Notes: generated by a model not told the origin, from the sequence alone. A DNA stretch of 64,000 bases from Pelagibacterium halotolerans B2 (GCF_000230555.1 NC_016078.1:3185001-3249000); one strand, 5' to 3'. Positions 16,473 through 26,466 are shown, numbered from the stretch's first letter. Program-made: numbers and translations.

Positions 16473-17513
16473 ATGGGTTACAAGGTTGCAATCGTCGGTG
16501 CCACGGGCAATGTGGGCCGCGAAATGCTCGACATTCTCGCCGAGCGCAATTTTCCGGTCGACGAATTGGTGCCGCTGGCATCCTCGCGCTCGGTCGGGCG
16601 CGAAGTGAGCTTCGGGGACAAGGTTCTCAAGTGCAAGAACCTCGATGATTTCGATTTCACCGGCACCGATTTCGTTCTGATGAGTGCCGGCGGCGACATT
16701 TCCAAGCACTGGGCGCCAAAGATCGGTGCGACCGGCGCCATCGTCATCGATAATTCCTCGGCCTTCCGCTATCACGAGGACGTTCCGCTGATCGTGCCGG
16801 AAGTCAATGCCGGCGTTCTCGATGCGTATATGGCGAAAAACGACCGCAAGAACATCATCGCCAATCCCAATTGCTCGACGGCCCAGCTCGTCGTGGCGCT
16901 CAAGCCGCTGCACGACCTGGCGACGCTGACCCGCATCGTGGTTTCGACCTACCAGTCGGTTTCGGGCGGCGGCAAGGATGCCATGGACGAACTCTGGAAC
17001 CAGACCAAGGGCATTTTCGTCAACGATACGCCCACCCCTGCCAAGTTCACCAAGCAGATCGCCTTCAACGTCATCCCGCACATCGATGTGTTCATGGAGG
17101 ATGGCTACACCAAGGAAGAGTGGAAGGTTCTGGCCGAAACCAAAAAGATGCTCGATTCCAGGATCAAGGTGACGTGCACCGCCGTGCGCGTGCCGGTGTT
17201 CGTGGGGCATTCGGAAGCGGTCAACATGGAGTTCGCCAAGCCCATCACGCCCGACGAGGCGCGCGACGCGCTGCGCGAGGCGCCGGGCGTGGTGGTGCTC
17301 GACAAGCGCGAGAATGGTGGTTACGCCACGCCCGTCGAAGCCAAGGGCGAAGACGCGACCTATGTCAGCCGCATCCGCGAGGACGCCACTGTCGAAAACG
17401 GTCTGGCCATGTGGGTGGTTTCGGACAATCTGCGCAAGGGCGCCGCGCTCAACACGATCCAGATCGCCGAAACGCTGATTTCGCGCGGCCTGATGAACAA
17501 GCAGGCCGCGTGA
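16473..17513 (+). CDS. asd: Aspartate-semialdehyde dehydrogenase
   Basis: A 346-residue Asd, which reduces aspartyl phosphate to the semialdehyde for lysine, diaminopimelate, threonine and methionine. VAIVGATGNVGREML is the NADP-binding start. The catalytic Cys134 lies in NPNCSTAQLV, and the active-site His in the VPVFVGHSEAVNMEF region. YQSVSGGGKDAMDEL is also conserved. Its stop overlaps the start of the next gene by one base (TGATG), so the two are translationally coupled. Confidence 0.97.
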   Translation: MGYKVAIVGATGNVGREMLDILAERNFPVDELVPLASSRSVGREVSFGDKVLKCKNLDDFDFTGTDFVLMSAGGDISKHWAPKIGATGAIVIDNSSAFRYHEDVPLIVPEVNAGVLDAYMAKNDRKNIIANPNCSTAQLVVALKPLHDLATLTRIVVSTYQSVSGGGKDAMDELWNQTKGIFVNDTPTPAKFTKQIAFNVIPHIDVFMEDGYTKEEWKVLAETKKMLDSRIKVTCTAVRVPVFVGHSEAVNMEFAKPITPDEARDALREAPGVVVLDKRENGGYATPVEAKGEDATYVSRIREDATVENGLAMWVVSDNLRKGAALNTIQIAETLISRGLMNKQAA

Positions 17514-17818
17514 TGCGCTGGGCAGCTCTTTTCACCGATCGTGAAGACGGCGCGGATATCCGTGCCGAACACACGGCCGCGCACCAGGCCTATCTGCGCA
17601 AATACAAGGGCGAGATCCTGCTGGCCGGCGCCATGCGCGCCGAACCGGGCGGCAGCCCGGTGGGCGGGCTGTGGATTTTCGAGGCCGAGACCAGAGCCGA
17701 GGTCGAAAAGATCATCGCCGAGGACCCCTTCCAGATCCACGGCCTGCGCTCCAGCACCACGATCAACGCCTGGGGCACCGCTCCGGGTTATGAGGACGTG
17801 GAGATCGCGCCGCGCTGA
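17513..17818 (+). CDS. YciI family protein
   Basis: A 101-residue ferredoxin-fold protein. WAALFTDREDGADIRAEHTA with a conserved His/Asp surface, ILLAGAMRAEPGG and AEDPFQIHGL follow the YciI layout (strand, helix with His, 'L-x-AGP/M', 'DPF'). The family is thought to have small hydrolase or dehydrochlorinase-like members; the function here is unknown. The start codon overlaps the asd stop. It is a different paralogue from the YciI gene at 27506-27805. Confidence 0.82.
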   Translation: MRWAALFTDREDGADIRAEHTAAHQAYLRKYKGEILLAGAMRAEPGGSPVGGLWIFEAETRAEVEKIIAEDPFQIHGLRSSTTINAWGTAPGYEDVEIAPR

Positions 17819-17953
17819 TTTTTCGGGAAGGCCCCCTCACCCGGCTGTTGCACAGCCGACCTCTCCCCCTAGGGTCAATCGACATTCAGGGGTTCACGAA
17901 GGCAGGCGACGTGTGATTCATAGGGCTCCAGATTCGTTTTCTGGAGCCCCGCC

Positions 17954-18340
17954 ATGTCGCGACCGAAGCGCTACGAACTGAGCCCCGAGCAGTGGGACCG
18001 GATCAAGGACTTGCTTCCTGGCAAGCCCGGCGATCCGGGGCGATCGGGCGCTGACAACCTGACCTTCGTGAACGGCGTGCTTTGGGTTTTGCGATCCGGG
18101 GCGCACTGGCACGATCTTCCCGAGCGGTACGGCAAGTGGAAGACGGTCCACAAGAGGTTCACCCGCTGGGCCAAGGCCGGCGTGTGGGAGCGCGTGTTCA
18201 CGCATCTGATCCGTGATCCGGACAATGAGTATGTCAGCCTGGACTCCAGCCTTGTGCGCGCTCACCAGCAGGCGGCCACCGGCAAGGGCGGCGGCCAAAA
18301 AGGGGGGACCAGGCTCTGGGGCGTTCCCGAGGAGGACTGA
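17954..18340 (+). CDS. IS5-family transposase, OrfA
   Basis: A 128-residue N-terminal transposase part. YELSPEQWDRIKDLLPG and GVLWVLRSGAHWHDLPERYG are the IS5-family DUF4096 segment. SLDSSLVRAHQQA (D97) is the first catalytic Asp of the DDE triad. The slippery run AAAAAGGGGGG (18297-18307) near the end allows a -1 shift into OrfB; without the shift the protein stops at 18340. Confidence 0.9.
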   Translation: MSRPKRYELSPEQWDRIKDLLPGKPGDPGRSGADNLTFVNGVLWVLRSGAHWHDLPERYGKWKTVHKRFTRWAKAGVWERVFTHLIRDPDNEYVSLDSSLVRAHQQAATGKGGGQKGGTRLWGVPEED

Positions 18341-18723
18341 CCACCAAGATCCACATGGCGGTCGACGCTCTGGGCCGTCCGCTAAAGCTGATCCTGACGC
18401 CGGGCCAGCGCGGTGACGCGCCGCTCGCCCCGGCGCTTCTCGGAGGTCTGTCGCCGCGCCGTGTTCTGGCCGACAAAGCCTACGACTCCAACGCCATCAG
18501 AGCGATGGTCGCGGCGATGGGGGCCGAGGCGGTGATCCCGTGCAACCCGACCCGAAAACAGCTCATCGTCTACGACTTCGAAGCCTACAAGATGCGAAAC
18601 ACCGTCGAGCGATGCTTCAACAAGCTAAAGCACTTCCGCCGCATCGCCACACGCTTCGACCGGCGCGCAGCCCACTTCCTCGGCTTCCTGCAGATCGCAG
18701 CCGCTCTGCTCTGGATGCGATGA
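18307..18723 (+). CDS. IS5-family transposase, OrfB (made by -1 frameshift)
   Basis: The -1 frame after the A5G6 run reads DQALGRSRGGLTTKIHMAVD, the canonical continuation of IS5 transposases. It goes on to VLADKAYDS (second Asp) and NTVERCFNKLKHFRRIATRF (catalytic Glu). It ends LLWMR, at the edge of the right inverted repeat. An internal ATG (18355) starts after the conserved segment, so the functional product is the OrfAB fusion of about 256 residues. Confidence 0.88.
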   Translation, partial: DQALGRSRGGLTTKIHMAVDALGRPLKLILTPGQRGDAPLAPALLGGLSPRRVLADKAYDSNAIRAMVAAMGAEAVIPCNPTRKQLIVYDFEAYKMRNTVERCFNKLKHFRRIATRFDRRAAHFLGFLQIAAALLWMR

Positions 18724-18737
18724 ATGTCGATTCAGCC

Positions 18738-18861
18738 TAGAGCGTGCCCAGCAAAAGCATGTCCTCGACGCGATCGGGGATGGAAACGGTTTTGCGGTTC
18801 GGACACGCGACAAAACAGGGGTTTAGAGCCAAGGATTTGATTCAATCAAATCCTTGGCTCT
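18738..18861. repeat. Dispersed CTAGAGC repeat, copy 2
   Basis: Nearly identical to 1182-1310. It ends in AGAGCCAAGGATTTGATT-C-AATCAAATCCTTGGCTCT, a perfect 18-bp inverted repeat around a single C, more complete than in copy 1. The IS element is inserted exactly at its CTAG start. Further downstream, ACCTCTCCC-TGGG-GGGAGAGGT (about 18898-18919) is another small hairpin. Confidence 0.8.
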
Positions 18862-19051
18862 AAGGGAGAGGTGATTCACGGCGTTTGCGGTATTCTTACC
18901 TCTCCCTGGGGGGAGAGGTCGACGCGAAGCGGCGGGGGAGGGGGGCTTGCTTTCCTGCTTCTCACTTCGATTGCCGTTCGCTGCAGGATGACAGCCCCGC
19001 GCCATTGCGTTAGAGCACATCCTCCCGCCCTTCTTCCTGCGAGTCTCCCCC

Positions 19052-19936
19052 ATGCCTTTGCGCGACATCCTGATCGCCCTCGTGGTCGTTGCGATCTGGG
19101 GGTTCAATTTTACGGTCATCAAACTGAGCATTGCCGAATTGCCGCCGCTGCTCTCGGCGGCGCTGCGGTTCTTTTTTGCCGCAATCCCTGTCGTGTTCTT
19201 CATTCCCCGGCCCAAAGCGCCCTGGCTTTTGGTTGGCGGATACGGGCTGTTCATGGCCTGCTCGCTTTATGCGCTGCTCAATCTCACCCTGTTTCTGGGC
19301 CTTTCGGCATCGCTGGCTTCGCTGGCGCTGCAGGTGCAGGCGATGTTTACAATCGCGATAGCGTTTTTCGTTTTCGGCGAGGTGCCGCGCCGGCTCCAGA
19401 TCGTGGGCGGTCTGGTGGCGTTCGGGGGTATCGGGGTCATTGCCTGGGGGCATGGGACCGGCGGGCAGTTGCTGCCTTTGGGCATTCTGATGCTGGCGGC
19501 GCTCAGTTGGGGCATCGCCAACAATATCTCCAAACTTGCCGGCTCGATCCCCATGCTGCCCTTCGTGGCGTGGGGCAATCTCTTGGGTTCGGTGCCGCTG
19601 TTTGCCCTCTCGTTTGCTTTCGAGGGCGGCCCGGCCATCTTGTCCTATATCGATCCGCCGAGCTGGAACGCGGTGATGCTTGTCGCCTTCCTTGCCTATC
19701 CGGCCACACTGTTCGGGTTCACCATGTGGTCGGGACTTTTATCGCGCCATTCGGCGGCCACGGTGGCACCCTTTACCCTTCTGGTCCCCATCGCGGGGAT
19801 TTCCTCGGGCGTTTTGATCCTGGGCGAACCGATTTATGGAGCCGATGTGGCGGGCGGCGTCCTGATTTTCATCGGGCTCATTCTGACGGTGGCAAAAATG
19901 AAGCCCAGACAGGTGCCGGTCAGTCCGGGCGCATGA
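19052..19936 (+). CDS. EamA/DMT family exporter
   Basis: A 294-residue protein with ten hydrophobic helices in two EamA repeats (AIWGFNFTVIKLSI in the first, ALSWGIANNISKLAG in the second). This is the drug/metabolite transporter layout with the N-terminal W-G-x-N-F motif, and resembles the amino-acid exporter group. It would export a small metabolite by proton exchange at the inner membrane; the substrate is unknown. ATG 19052 lacks a strong ribosome site. It is flanked by repeats on both sides. Confidence 0.87.
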   Translation: MPLRDILIALVVVAIWGFNFTVIKLSIAELPPLLSAALRFFFAAIPVVFFIPRPKAPWLLVGGYGLFMACSLYALLNLTLFLGLSASLASLALQVQAMFTIAIAFFVFGEVPRRLQIVGGLVAFGGIGVIAWGHGTGGQLLPLGILMLAALSWGIANNISKLAGSIPMLPFVAWGNLLGSVPLFALSFAFEGGPAILSYIDPPSWNAVMLVAFLAYPATLFGFTMWSGLLSRHSAATVAPFTLLVPIAGISSGVLILGEPIYGADVAGGVLIFIGLILTVAKMKPRQVPVSPGA

Positions 19937-20025
19937 GCGGCCCGCAGGCGGTGAGGGCTTGACGGACCGATTGCTCCACAAGGTTTTGCGGTTGGCTCGG
20001 TTCCCCGACCCAGCTACCACCCCTT

Positions 20026-20135
20026 GGTCACCCCGGCCTTGAGCCGGGGCCTGGTACACTCAGCGTCAACAGAAGAGCCGCTGGCGCCGCCGGTTACTGG
20101 TTCCCGGGTCAAGCCACCCAAGCCCAGGGTGACAA
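20026..20135. repeat. Dispersed palindromic repeat, GTCATCCCGG family, copy D
   Basis: GGTCACCCCGGCCTTGAGCCGGGGCC at the left and CCCGGGTCAAGCC...CCCAGGGTGACA at the right form the family's inverted ends. It fills most of the 298-bp gap between the convergent EamA and purH genes; no ORF is seen there. Confidence 0.65.
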
Positions 20136-20234
20136 ATGGGGGTATGTCAGCAGTAATTCACCTGACGGTCGAGACCGGCCCGACGAGCGCAGCGAGGACC
20201 CCGGCGACCGTTCGCCGCGCCGCGAGACAGAAGA

Positions 20235-21827
20235 TCAGTGCCGGAAATGCCGCATGCCGGTGAAGACCATGGCCAGGCCCGCCTTGTCGGCGGCGGCGAT
20301 GACCTCTTCGTCGCGGACCGAGCCGCCCGGCTGGATGACGGCGGTGGCGCCGGCTTCGACCAAGGCTTCCAAACCGTCGGCGAAGGGGAAGAAGGCATCG
20401 GACGCAACGACCGAGCCTTCGGTCAACGCGCCTTTTTCCTTGGCAGCCTTGGCGGCGTCCTTTGATTTCTTGTGCGCGATGCGGGCCGAATCGACTCGGG
20501 ACATCTGGCCGGCGCCGATGCCGACCGTGGCGCCGTCCTTGACATAGACGATGGCGTTGGACTTGACGTGCTTGGCGACCTTGGCGGCGACCAGAAGGTC
20601 GGCCATTTCCTGCTCACTGGGCGCGCGCTTGGTCACGACCTTGAGCTCGCAATCATCGGCGTTCTTGTTGTCGCGGGTCTGGACGAGAAGACCGCCGGCG
20701 ACCGAGCGGACGGTGAGCCCTTCGGCCTTGGCATCGGGCAGACCGTCGGTGACCAGCAGGCGGAGATTTTTCTTGGATTCGATGACCGCAATGGCGTCGT
20801 CGCTGGCGCCCGGCGCGATGATCACTTCGGTGAAGAGTTTCACGATCTCTTTGGCCGCGTCCTCGTCGAGCGGGCGGTTGAGCGCCACGATGCCGCCGAA
20901 TGCCGAGACCGGATCGCATTTGAGCGCCGAGAGATAAGCTTCGGTCAGCGTTGCGCCCTGCCCCACCCCGCACGGATTGGCGTGCTTGATAATGGCGACG
21001 GCGGCGGCCTTTTCAGGATCGAATTCGGCGACCACTTCGAACGCGGCGTCGGTATCGTTGATATTGTTGAACGAGAGCTGCTTGCCCTGGATCTGGGTGG
21101 CAGTGGCAACGCCGGGGCGATTGGAGCCATCGGCATAGAACGCCGCCCATTGATGCGGGTTTTCCCCGTAGCGCATCACTTCGCGTAATTTGCCCGAAAA
21201 GCACCGCCAGGTGAGATCGGGCAGATCGAGGGTTTTTGCGAACCAGTTGGAAACCCCCGCATCATAGGCCGCGGTGCGGGCATAGGCCTTGGCGGCGTAT
21301 TTCTGGCGCGCATCATAGGCGACTTCGCCGCGCTCCTTGAGCGCTGCCAGAACGTCGAGGTAGTCGTCGGGATCGACGATCACGGTGACATCGCCATGGT
21401 TCTTGGCGGCGGCGCGGATCATGGCGGGGCCGCCGATGTCGATGTTTTCGATGATCTCGTCATAATCGCCACCCTTGGCGACGGTCTGGGCGAAGGGATA
21501 AAGATTCACGACCAAAAGATCGATGGGCGAGATGTCGTGGATACGCATTGCCGATTTGTGCGCGTCATTGCCGCGGATGCCGAGCAGGCCGCCATGCACC
21601 TTGGGGTGGAGCGTCTTGACCCGTCCATCCATGATTTCGGGGAAACCGGTCACCTCGGAAATGTCGATCACCGGCAGCCCGGCCTCGGCCAGCGCCTTGC
21701 GGGTGCCGCCGGTCGAAACGATCTCGACGCCGAGCGCAACCAGCGAGGTTGCAAATTCGATGATGCCGGTCTTGTCCGAGACCGAGAGCAGCGCCCTTTT
21801 GACCTTGGTTGCACCCGCATGAGCCAT
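20235..21827 (-). CDS. purH: Bifunctional AICAR transformylase / IMP cyclohydrolase
   Basis: A 530-residue PurH that performs the last two steps of IMP synthesis. The N-terminal cyclohydrolase half has [22 protein letters not shown] and [17 protein letters not shown]. The C-terminal transformylase half has [22 protein letters not shown] (catalytic Lys-His) and [12 protein letters not shown]. The frame is open to 22088, but ATG 21827 is preceded by CAGGA at 6 nt and gives the standard length. It is the last gene of htpX-rsmB-heparinase-purH. Confidence 0.97.
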   Translation of the reverse strand: MAHAGATKVKRALLSVSDKTGIIEFATSLVALGVEIVSTGGTRKALAEAGLPVIDISEVTGFPEIMDGRVKTLHPKVHGGLLGIRGNDAHKSAMRIHDISPIDLLVVNLYPFAQTVAKGGDYDEIIENIDIGGPAMIRAAAKNHGDVTVIVDPDDYLDVLAALKERGEVAYDARQKYAAKAYARTAAYDAGVSNWFAKTLDLPDLTWRCFSGKLREVMRYGENPHQWAAFYADGSNRPGVATATQIQGKQLSFNNINDTDAAFEVVAEFDPEKAAAVAIIKHANPCGVGQGATLTEAYLSALKCDPVSAFGGIVALNRPLDEDAAKEIVKLFTEVIIAPGASDDAIAVIESKKNLRLLVTDGLPDAKAEGLTVRSVAGGLLVQTRDNKNADDCELKVVTKRAPSEQEMADLLVAAKVAKHVKSNAIVYVKDGATVGIGAGQMSRVDSARIAHKKSKDAAKAAKEKGALTEGSVVASDAFFPFADGLEALVEAGATAVIQPGGSVRDEEVIAAADKAGLAMVFTGMRHFRH

Positions 21828-21924
21828 GGGAAGTCCTGCCGTATGTCTGTTGGTTTGGGAAGTTGGGCGCGGGCCTATCACGGTTTTTCCCAAACGGGAA
21901 CCATCAAGATTTAGGCTCAGGACC

Positions 21925-23577
21925 CTAAGACTGCCGCGTAAAGACCCAGGCGACGTCCGTATCGGACCGCGCCGGGCCGTGCAGGACAATCTGTCGCGTC
22001 CGGTTGAGCCCGAAATGGGCCGAATGGCGCACGCTGTCGTCGATATCGGCCTCGGCACCCTCCCAGAGGAACGCCCAGACCTCGCCATTGCGGTAGGTCA
22101 TCCGAAACAGCGCCTCCCCGCTTGAGCGCTCCAAAGCGACGCCGGGGGCGAGATGGAAGCGGATGGTGAAGGCACCCTGCTGGCGGGACCGGTTTCCCGC
22201 CGCAATAAACCGATCCTGCCCCACAAGCGTCTGCCCCCCGCCCATAAGAGTAAGGCGCCGCACGATATCGAGCCCGTAGCGGTCGCGGTAAGCGCCCGTG
22301 GTCAGCTCGAGCGTATTCTCGGCCCCGTCGAGCGCCATGATGGGCTCGGGACCGCGCGGGCGAAGGGCATTGCCCGTCATGGTGCCGCCGCCGATGCGCG
22401 CGCTCGAGATGTCGTCGATGGTCGGCGCGCTGTGGGCCGATGTGTGGCGAAACAGATTGCCGCTGTCGGACAAGCCGGCCGGGGCCGGACCGCAATTGCC
22501 CACCACGAGCGTCGATCCGTTGGCATATTCAAAGCTCAGCGCTCCCGCATGGGCGTCGCGTGCGAAGGCCAGGGGCGGGACCAGACCTGAATCGGCGACC
22601 AGCTTTCCCGGACCATCGACCACAATGCCATAACCGCCGCACAACCCCGAACCCGAGCCGCGCACGCCCGACTGGGCGGTGATGGCCAGCACCAGTTCGA
22701 CCGGCACCTGCCCGCAGCCATTGGCATAGACCGGCTCGCGCGTTCCGAGCACAAGCTTTTCGAGCGCCCGGTGCATGGCCTCGATGCGCGGGCCGATGGC
22801 CGCCGCCATGTGACCGTGACGCTGGCCGAGAGCCTGATTGACGGGAATGATTTCCGAAAGGATCTGGATCTGGGTGAAGGGATTGCGGTTTTTCACCAGC
22901 CCGTCATCGTCGAGCACGGTTTCGAGCAGGGCCTGCAGGCTGGCGACATGGGCGGAAAGGTCTCTGGCTTCCTCGGCTTCGCTCAACGCCGCGCCCACAA
23001 GGGCGATTTCCACCATGAGCCGTGTGACCGGGCCGTAAACCAGCGGCGCGCGCACCTTGAGCGATTGCACCTGGATCGAGAGCGAGCGCAAGATGGCCCG
23101 GCTCTGGTCGGGCGTGGCGCCTTCAGACAGCAGCGAGAGCGATTTGAGCCAGTTGAGCACCCGCCGCGCCGTGATGAACAGATCCCAGGCTTCGGCATCG
23201 AACTCCCCGAACCGTCCGACCCAGTCGAGCACCAGCGTGCGGGCAAAGGCGCGCTGGCCGGGATCGGTAACGGCGGAAAAATGCCGCAGCCAGCCAAAGC
23301 CGTGCAGATCGGCAAACCAGTCGTCGAAATCGCTCTCAAGGGCAAAGGGCGAGGCGCCATAGGTTTCCACCATGCGGCCGGCGAGCAGATATTTGCCCTC
23401 CATCATCTCGATAATGGTCTGGGAATCGGCAGGCCGGAATTCGGCAAGGCGGGGCACGAAACGGATTTCGCCCGCCCCCGACCATGTCCAGGAAAACAGC
23501 GGATGGGTTACGCACCGATCGGCGATACCCATGCCGCCGCGCTTGAGACCGAAACGCAAAACTTCAAACACGCCCAT
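21925..23577 (-). CDS. Heparinase II/III family protein
   Basis: A 550-residue protein with an alpha-toroid N-terminal half ([40 protein letters not shown]) and a C-terminal beta-rich half ([29 protein letters not shown]). This is the layout of the heparinase II/III family that is conserved next to purH and rsmB in Hyphomicrobiales. The named activity is polysaccharide lysis, but the natural substrate of this bacterial group is unknown, and I see no signal peptide. It lies 97 bp upstream of purH. Confidence 0.85.
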   Translation of the reverse strand: MGVFEVLRFGLKRGGMGIADRCVTHPLFSWTWSGAGEIRFVPRLAEFRPADSQTIIEMMEGKYLLAGRMVETYGASPFALESDFDDWFADLHGFGWLRHFSAVTDPGQRAFARTLVLDWVGRFGEFDAEAWDLFITARRVLNWLKSLSLLSEGATPDQSRAILRSLSIQVQSLKVRAPLVYGPVTRLMVEIALVGAALSEAEEARDLSAHVASLQALLETVLDDDGLVKNRNPFTQIQILSEIIPVNQALGQRHGHMAAAIGPRIEAMHRALEKLVLGTREPVYANGCGQVPVELVLAITAQSGVRGSGSGLCGGYGIVVDGPGKLVADSGLVPPLAFARDAHAGALSFEYANGSTLVVGNCGPAPAGLSDSGNLFRHTSAHSAPTIDDISSARIGGGTMTGNALRPRGPEPIMALDGAENTLELTTGAYRDRYGLDIVRRLTLMGGGQTLVGQDRFIAAGNRSRQQGAFTIRFHLAPGVALERSSGEALFRMTYRNGEVWAFLWEGAEADIDDSVRHSAHFGLNRTRQIVLHGPARSDTDVAWVFTRQS

Positions 23578-23655
23578 ACCCGAACCCTACTCGCGGGCCC
23601 GATTGTACCATCAACTTTGCGTTAACCACAGTCTGCCCGGCCCTGTTTGCACCGC

Positions 23656-24963
23656 TCACCGCGCTTTTTTGACGAAGCGGGCGATGAAAAAGCCATCGAG
23701 CCCGCCGTCGATCCCATTCGGCAGCGCCATGGACGGGATAAGCCGCACAGCCCCTTGCGGCGTGAGGGACGTACCCCATCCATCAAGGTCGTCGGCGACG
23801 ACCCGAAGGGCTTCGAGTTCGGGCAGGTTCGATCGCACCCATGCCATTTGCGCTTCGCCCTCATCGGCTTCGAGCGAACACACGCAATAGACCAGCCTCC
23901 CGCCCGGCTTGAGAAGCGAAGCGGCGTGCGCCAGCATTTTGCGCTGCAAAGCCACGCGCTCGGCGATGCCCTGCGCGTTGCGATGCAAAAGCACCTCGGG
24001 ATGGCGCCGGAACGTGCCGGTGGCCGAACAGGGCGCATCGAGCAGCACCGCGTCGAACACCGGCCCCTGCGCATAGTCCAGAGCGTCGGCGACAACGATT
24101 TCCGCGTCGAGCCCGAGCCGACCGAGATTGGCCCGCACCCGCTCCATGCGGTCGGCAGAAATATCGAGCGCGGTGACATCGGCGCCGGCCGAGGCCAGTT
24201 GCGCCGTCTTGCCGCCGGGAGCCGCACACAGATCGAGGATTTTTTCGCCCTTGGTGGCGTTCAGGAGCCGCGCGGGCAAGGCGGCGGAAACGTCCTGAAC
24301 CCACCATTTGCCCTCGGCAAAACCGGCAAGATCGGCCACCGCCGCATCGCGCTCCATAAGCCGCACGGTCGGGCCGAGCACGGGCTGGCCGCCCAAAGCG
24401 GCGACAAGGTCGGGATCGGGGGCTTTCAGGGTCAGATCGAGCGGCGGGGATTGAACGAGGATTTCGGCGAAACGCGCCACCGCGTCGGCGCCATAAGTGC
24501 CGGTCCATTGCGTCGCCAGCCAGGCCGGGATCAGGAGATCATTGCCGAGTGCCTGGAACTGCCCGGTCCCGCGCTGCACCGAGCGCAGGACGCCATTGAC
24601 CAGCCTGTCGAACCGTCCCGCCCGCTTGTCGGCCCGCGCCGATTCGACGGCCAGATGGATGGCCGAATGGGCCGGGATATCATCGAGCCAGAGCAATTGG
24701 ACGACAGCGATGCGCAGCACCGCTTCCAAAATACCGGCGCGCTGGGGCACGCCCTTGGCGAGCACCTGCCTGAACACGGCATCGATCTGGCCGTGGCGGC
24801 GCAGGGCGGTTGTGACCATGCGGTTGGCCAGCGCCCGGTCGCGGCTTTCGGCCAGCCGGTCGGGCGTAATGGGAGCGAAGGGCTTGCCCTCCAGCACGGA
24901 TTTGAGATGAAAAGCGGCCTCAAGCCGAAGCTTGAGGCCGGGCAGATCGCGTGTGTCGGTCAA
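23656..24963 (-). CDS. rsmB: 16S rRNA m5C methyltransferase RsmB
   Basis: A 435-residue RsmB, which methylates C967 of 16S rRNA using SAM. The N-terminal NusB-like domain (RALANRMVTTALRRHG, LDDIPAHSAIHLAVESAR) precedes the methyltransferase domain with LDLCAAPGGKTAQLA (SAM site). DAPCSATG and VYCVCSLE supply the two cysteines. The start appears to be TTG at 24963, since no ATG lies between the htpX stop and the conserved N-terminus; the gap to htpX is 11 bp. Second gene of the htpX operon. Confidence 0.92.
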   Translation of the reverse strand: MTDTRDLPGLKLRLEAAFHLKSVLEGKPFAPITPDRLAESRDRALANRMVTTALRRHGQIDAVFRQVLAKGVPQRAGILEAVLRIAVVQLLWLDDIPAHSAIHLAVESARADKRAGRFDRLVNGVLRSVQRGTGQFQALGNDLLIPAWLATQWTGTYGADAVARFAEILVQSPPLDLTLKAPDPDLVAALGGQPVLGPTVRLMERDAAVADLAGFAEGKWWVQDVSAALPARLLNATKGEKILDLCAAPGGKTAQLASAGADVTALDISADRMERVRANLGRLGLDAEIVVADALDYAQGPVFDAVLLDAPCSATGTFRRHPEVLLHRNAQGIAERVALQRKMLAHAASLLKPGGRLVYCVCSLEADEGEAQMAWVRSNLPELEALRVVADDLDGWGTSLTPQGAVRLIPSMALPNGIDGGLDGFFIARFVKKAR

Positions 24964-24974
24964 ACCGTTATTAC

Positions 24975-25958
24975 CTATCCCCAGGGGCCCGATGGTTTGC
25001 CATCATCCGGGCGCGGCCGCGTGCCGGGCGTACGCCAGCTCTGGCCGGGCCGGACATTGGCCTCGATGGGGTTTACCCTCTGGCGCGGCGTTTGGCCACC
25101 ACCGCCGCCGCGCACGCTCGACGCCATCTGGGTAAGCGCCGCGATGCGGTTTTCAACATTGGGGTGGGTGGAAAAGAGGTTATCCATCCGGGCGCCCGAA
25201 AGCGGGTTGGAAATATACATATGGGCCATGGCCGGCGCGCGTTCGGCCGCCTGGTTGACCACCCGCTTTGACAGCGAGGAAATCTTTTCGAGCGCGGTGG
25301 CCAGCGCCATCGGATCGCCGCAGATTTCGGCGCCGTCCTTGTCGGCTTCATATTCGCGGGTGCGCGACACCGCCATCTGCACAAGCATCGCGGCGATGGG
25401 AGCGAGAATGACCATGGCGATGACCCCGACAAACCCCAAGGGGTTGTTGTTGTCGCGGGCACCACCAAAGAACAGGCCGAACTGGGCCAGCATGGAAATG
25501 GCACCGGCCAGCGTCGCGGTGACCGTCATGGTCAGGGTATCGCGGTTCTTGATGTGCGCCAGTTCGTGGGCGATCACGGCGGCAACCTCGCGGCTGTCGA
25601 GATATTTGACGAGGCCGGACGAGACCGCGACCACGGCCCTCTCCGGGCTGCGGCCGGTGGCGAACGCGTTGGGCTGGTCGGTTTCGATGAGATAAAGCTT
25701 GGGCATGGGCAGGCCGGCATTGTCGGCAAGCCGCCGGGTCATCTGGTAAAGATCGGGCGCCGAGCGCGGATCGATCTCTTTGGCGCCCTGCATCGAGAGC
25801 ACCATCTTGTCCGAATTCCAGTATGCAAAGGCGTTTGTGCCGAGCGCGAACAGAAACGCGATGGCCATGCCGCCCGTGCCGCCGATCATATAACCAACGC
25901 CCATGAACAGCGCGGTCATGCCGGCAAGCAAAATCGTGGTTCGCAGAGCATTCATCAT
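24975..25958 (-). CDS. htpX: Membrane zinc metalloprotease HtpX
   Basis: A 327-residue M48 protease of the inner membrane that degrades misfolded membrane proteins. Two N-terminal helices are followed by [13 protein letters not shown] (HExxH zinc site), two further helices, and [15 protein letters not shown] (third zinc ligand Glu). The C-terminus has a Gly/Pro-rich tail. ATG 25958 or the adjacent ATG 25955 begins [10 protein letters not shown]; the longer frame to 26024 is not conserved. It heads the operon with rsmB, heparinase and purH and is divergent from the DUF1674 gene. Confidence 0.95.
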   Translation of the reverse strand: MMNALRTTILLAGMTALFMGVGYMIGGTGGMAIAFLFALGTNAFAYWNSDKMVLSMQGAKEIDPRSAPDLYQMTRRLADNAGLPMPKLYLIETDQPNAFATGRSPERAVVAVSSGLVKYLDSREVAAVIAHELAHIKNRDTLTMTVTATLAGAISMLAQFGLFFGGARDNNNPLGFVGVIAMVILAPIAAMLVQMAVSRTREYEADKDGAEICGDPMALATALEKISSLSKRVVNQAAERAPAMAHMYISNPLSGARMDNLFSTHPNVENRIAALTQMASSVRGGGGGQTPRQRVNPIEANVRPGQSWRTPGTRPRPDDGKPSGPWG

Positions 25959-26067
25959 TGTCGTCGGGCTTTCCTCAGCCGGTTGGGTTCCATATATGAT
26001 GGGAACCGAGCGGCCCTTGCACAAGGACTGGTTCCTAAACTCTTCGTCATGAAGGTGGTTTCATCAG

Positions 26068-26259
26068 ATGCGCGAAACGCCCAACGCAAAACGCCCCGAC
26101 CCCGCAATTGCGCGGCGCGCGCTCGATGAAGCGAAAAAGCGCCGCGCCGAAATCGATGCCAAGACCTCGGATGCGCCACGCGAGGTCGACGGCCGCGGCG
26201 GGCTCGACCCGGCCCGCTACGGCGACTGGGAAATCAAGGGCATTTCATCGGACTTTTGA
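26068..26259 (+). CDS. DUF1674 protein, SDHAF4-type succinate dehydrogenase assembly factor
   Basis: A 63-residue protein. Its C-terminus, GGLDPARYGDWEIKGISSDF, is the conserved signature of DUF1674/SDHAF4, whose mitochondrial member binds the flavinated SdhA and helps complex II assembly. The N-terminal part is a charged helix (RRALDEAKKRRAEID). AGGTGG precedes the ATG at 9 nt. It lies divergent from htpX, 22 kb away from sdhCDAB in the same window, so co-regulation would have to act in trans. Confidence 0.88.
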   Translation: MRETPNAKRPDPAIARRALDEAKKRRAEIDAKTSDAPREVDGRGGLDPARYGDWEIKGISSDF

Positions 26260-26313
26260 CGGCGGGCCGGAACACCGGTTCATCGGGGAACGAAGGCCGG
26301 CCTCTCCCACCAC

Positions 26314-26415
26314 TGTCTTCCCGGGCGAAGACCCGGGACCCAGTACTCGGCAGCGTTGGCGGTTCAGTCTCGGGCATCGAGTGTACTGGACCCCGGCTCG
26401 CGGCCGGGGTGACAG
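26314..26415. repeat. Dispersed palindromic repeat, GTCATCCCGG family, copy E
   Basis: GTCTTCCCGGGCGAAGACCCGGGACCCAGTA at the left and TACTGGACCCCGGCTCGCGGCCGGGGTGAC at the right are inverted ends. It lies between convergent DUF1674 and DUF1761 genes and could also act as a two-way terminator. Confidence 0.75.
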
Positions 26416-26466
26416 GGCAGTGGAAGCGACAAGGTTTGAGCTTCCCCGCATAAATTTCGGCTGGCC

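Larger units (their letters stand above)
17872..18737 (+). mobile_element. IS5-family insertion sequence, complete
   Basis: About 870 bp with imperfect terminal inverted repeats: GGGTCAATCGACATTCA at the left and, read inward, GGCTGAATCGACATTCA at the right (15 of 17 match). Both ends are flanked by CTAG (17869-17872 and 18737-18740), consistent with the TA/CTAG target duplication of the IS427 subgroup. It holds overlapping orfA and orfB in different frames. The right flank is the first base of a dispersed CTAGAGC repeat. It appears intact and may be able to move. Confidence 0.88.
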
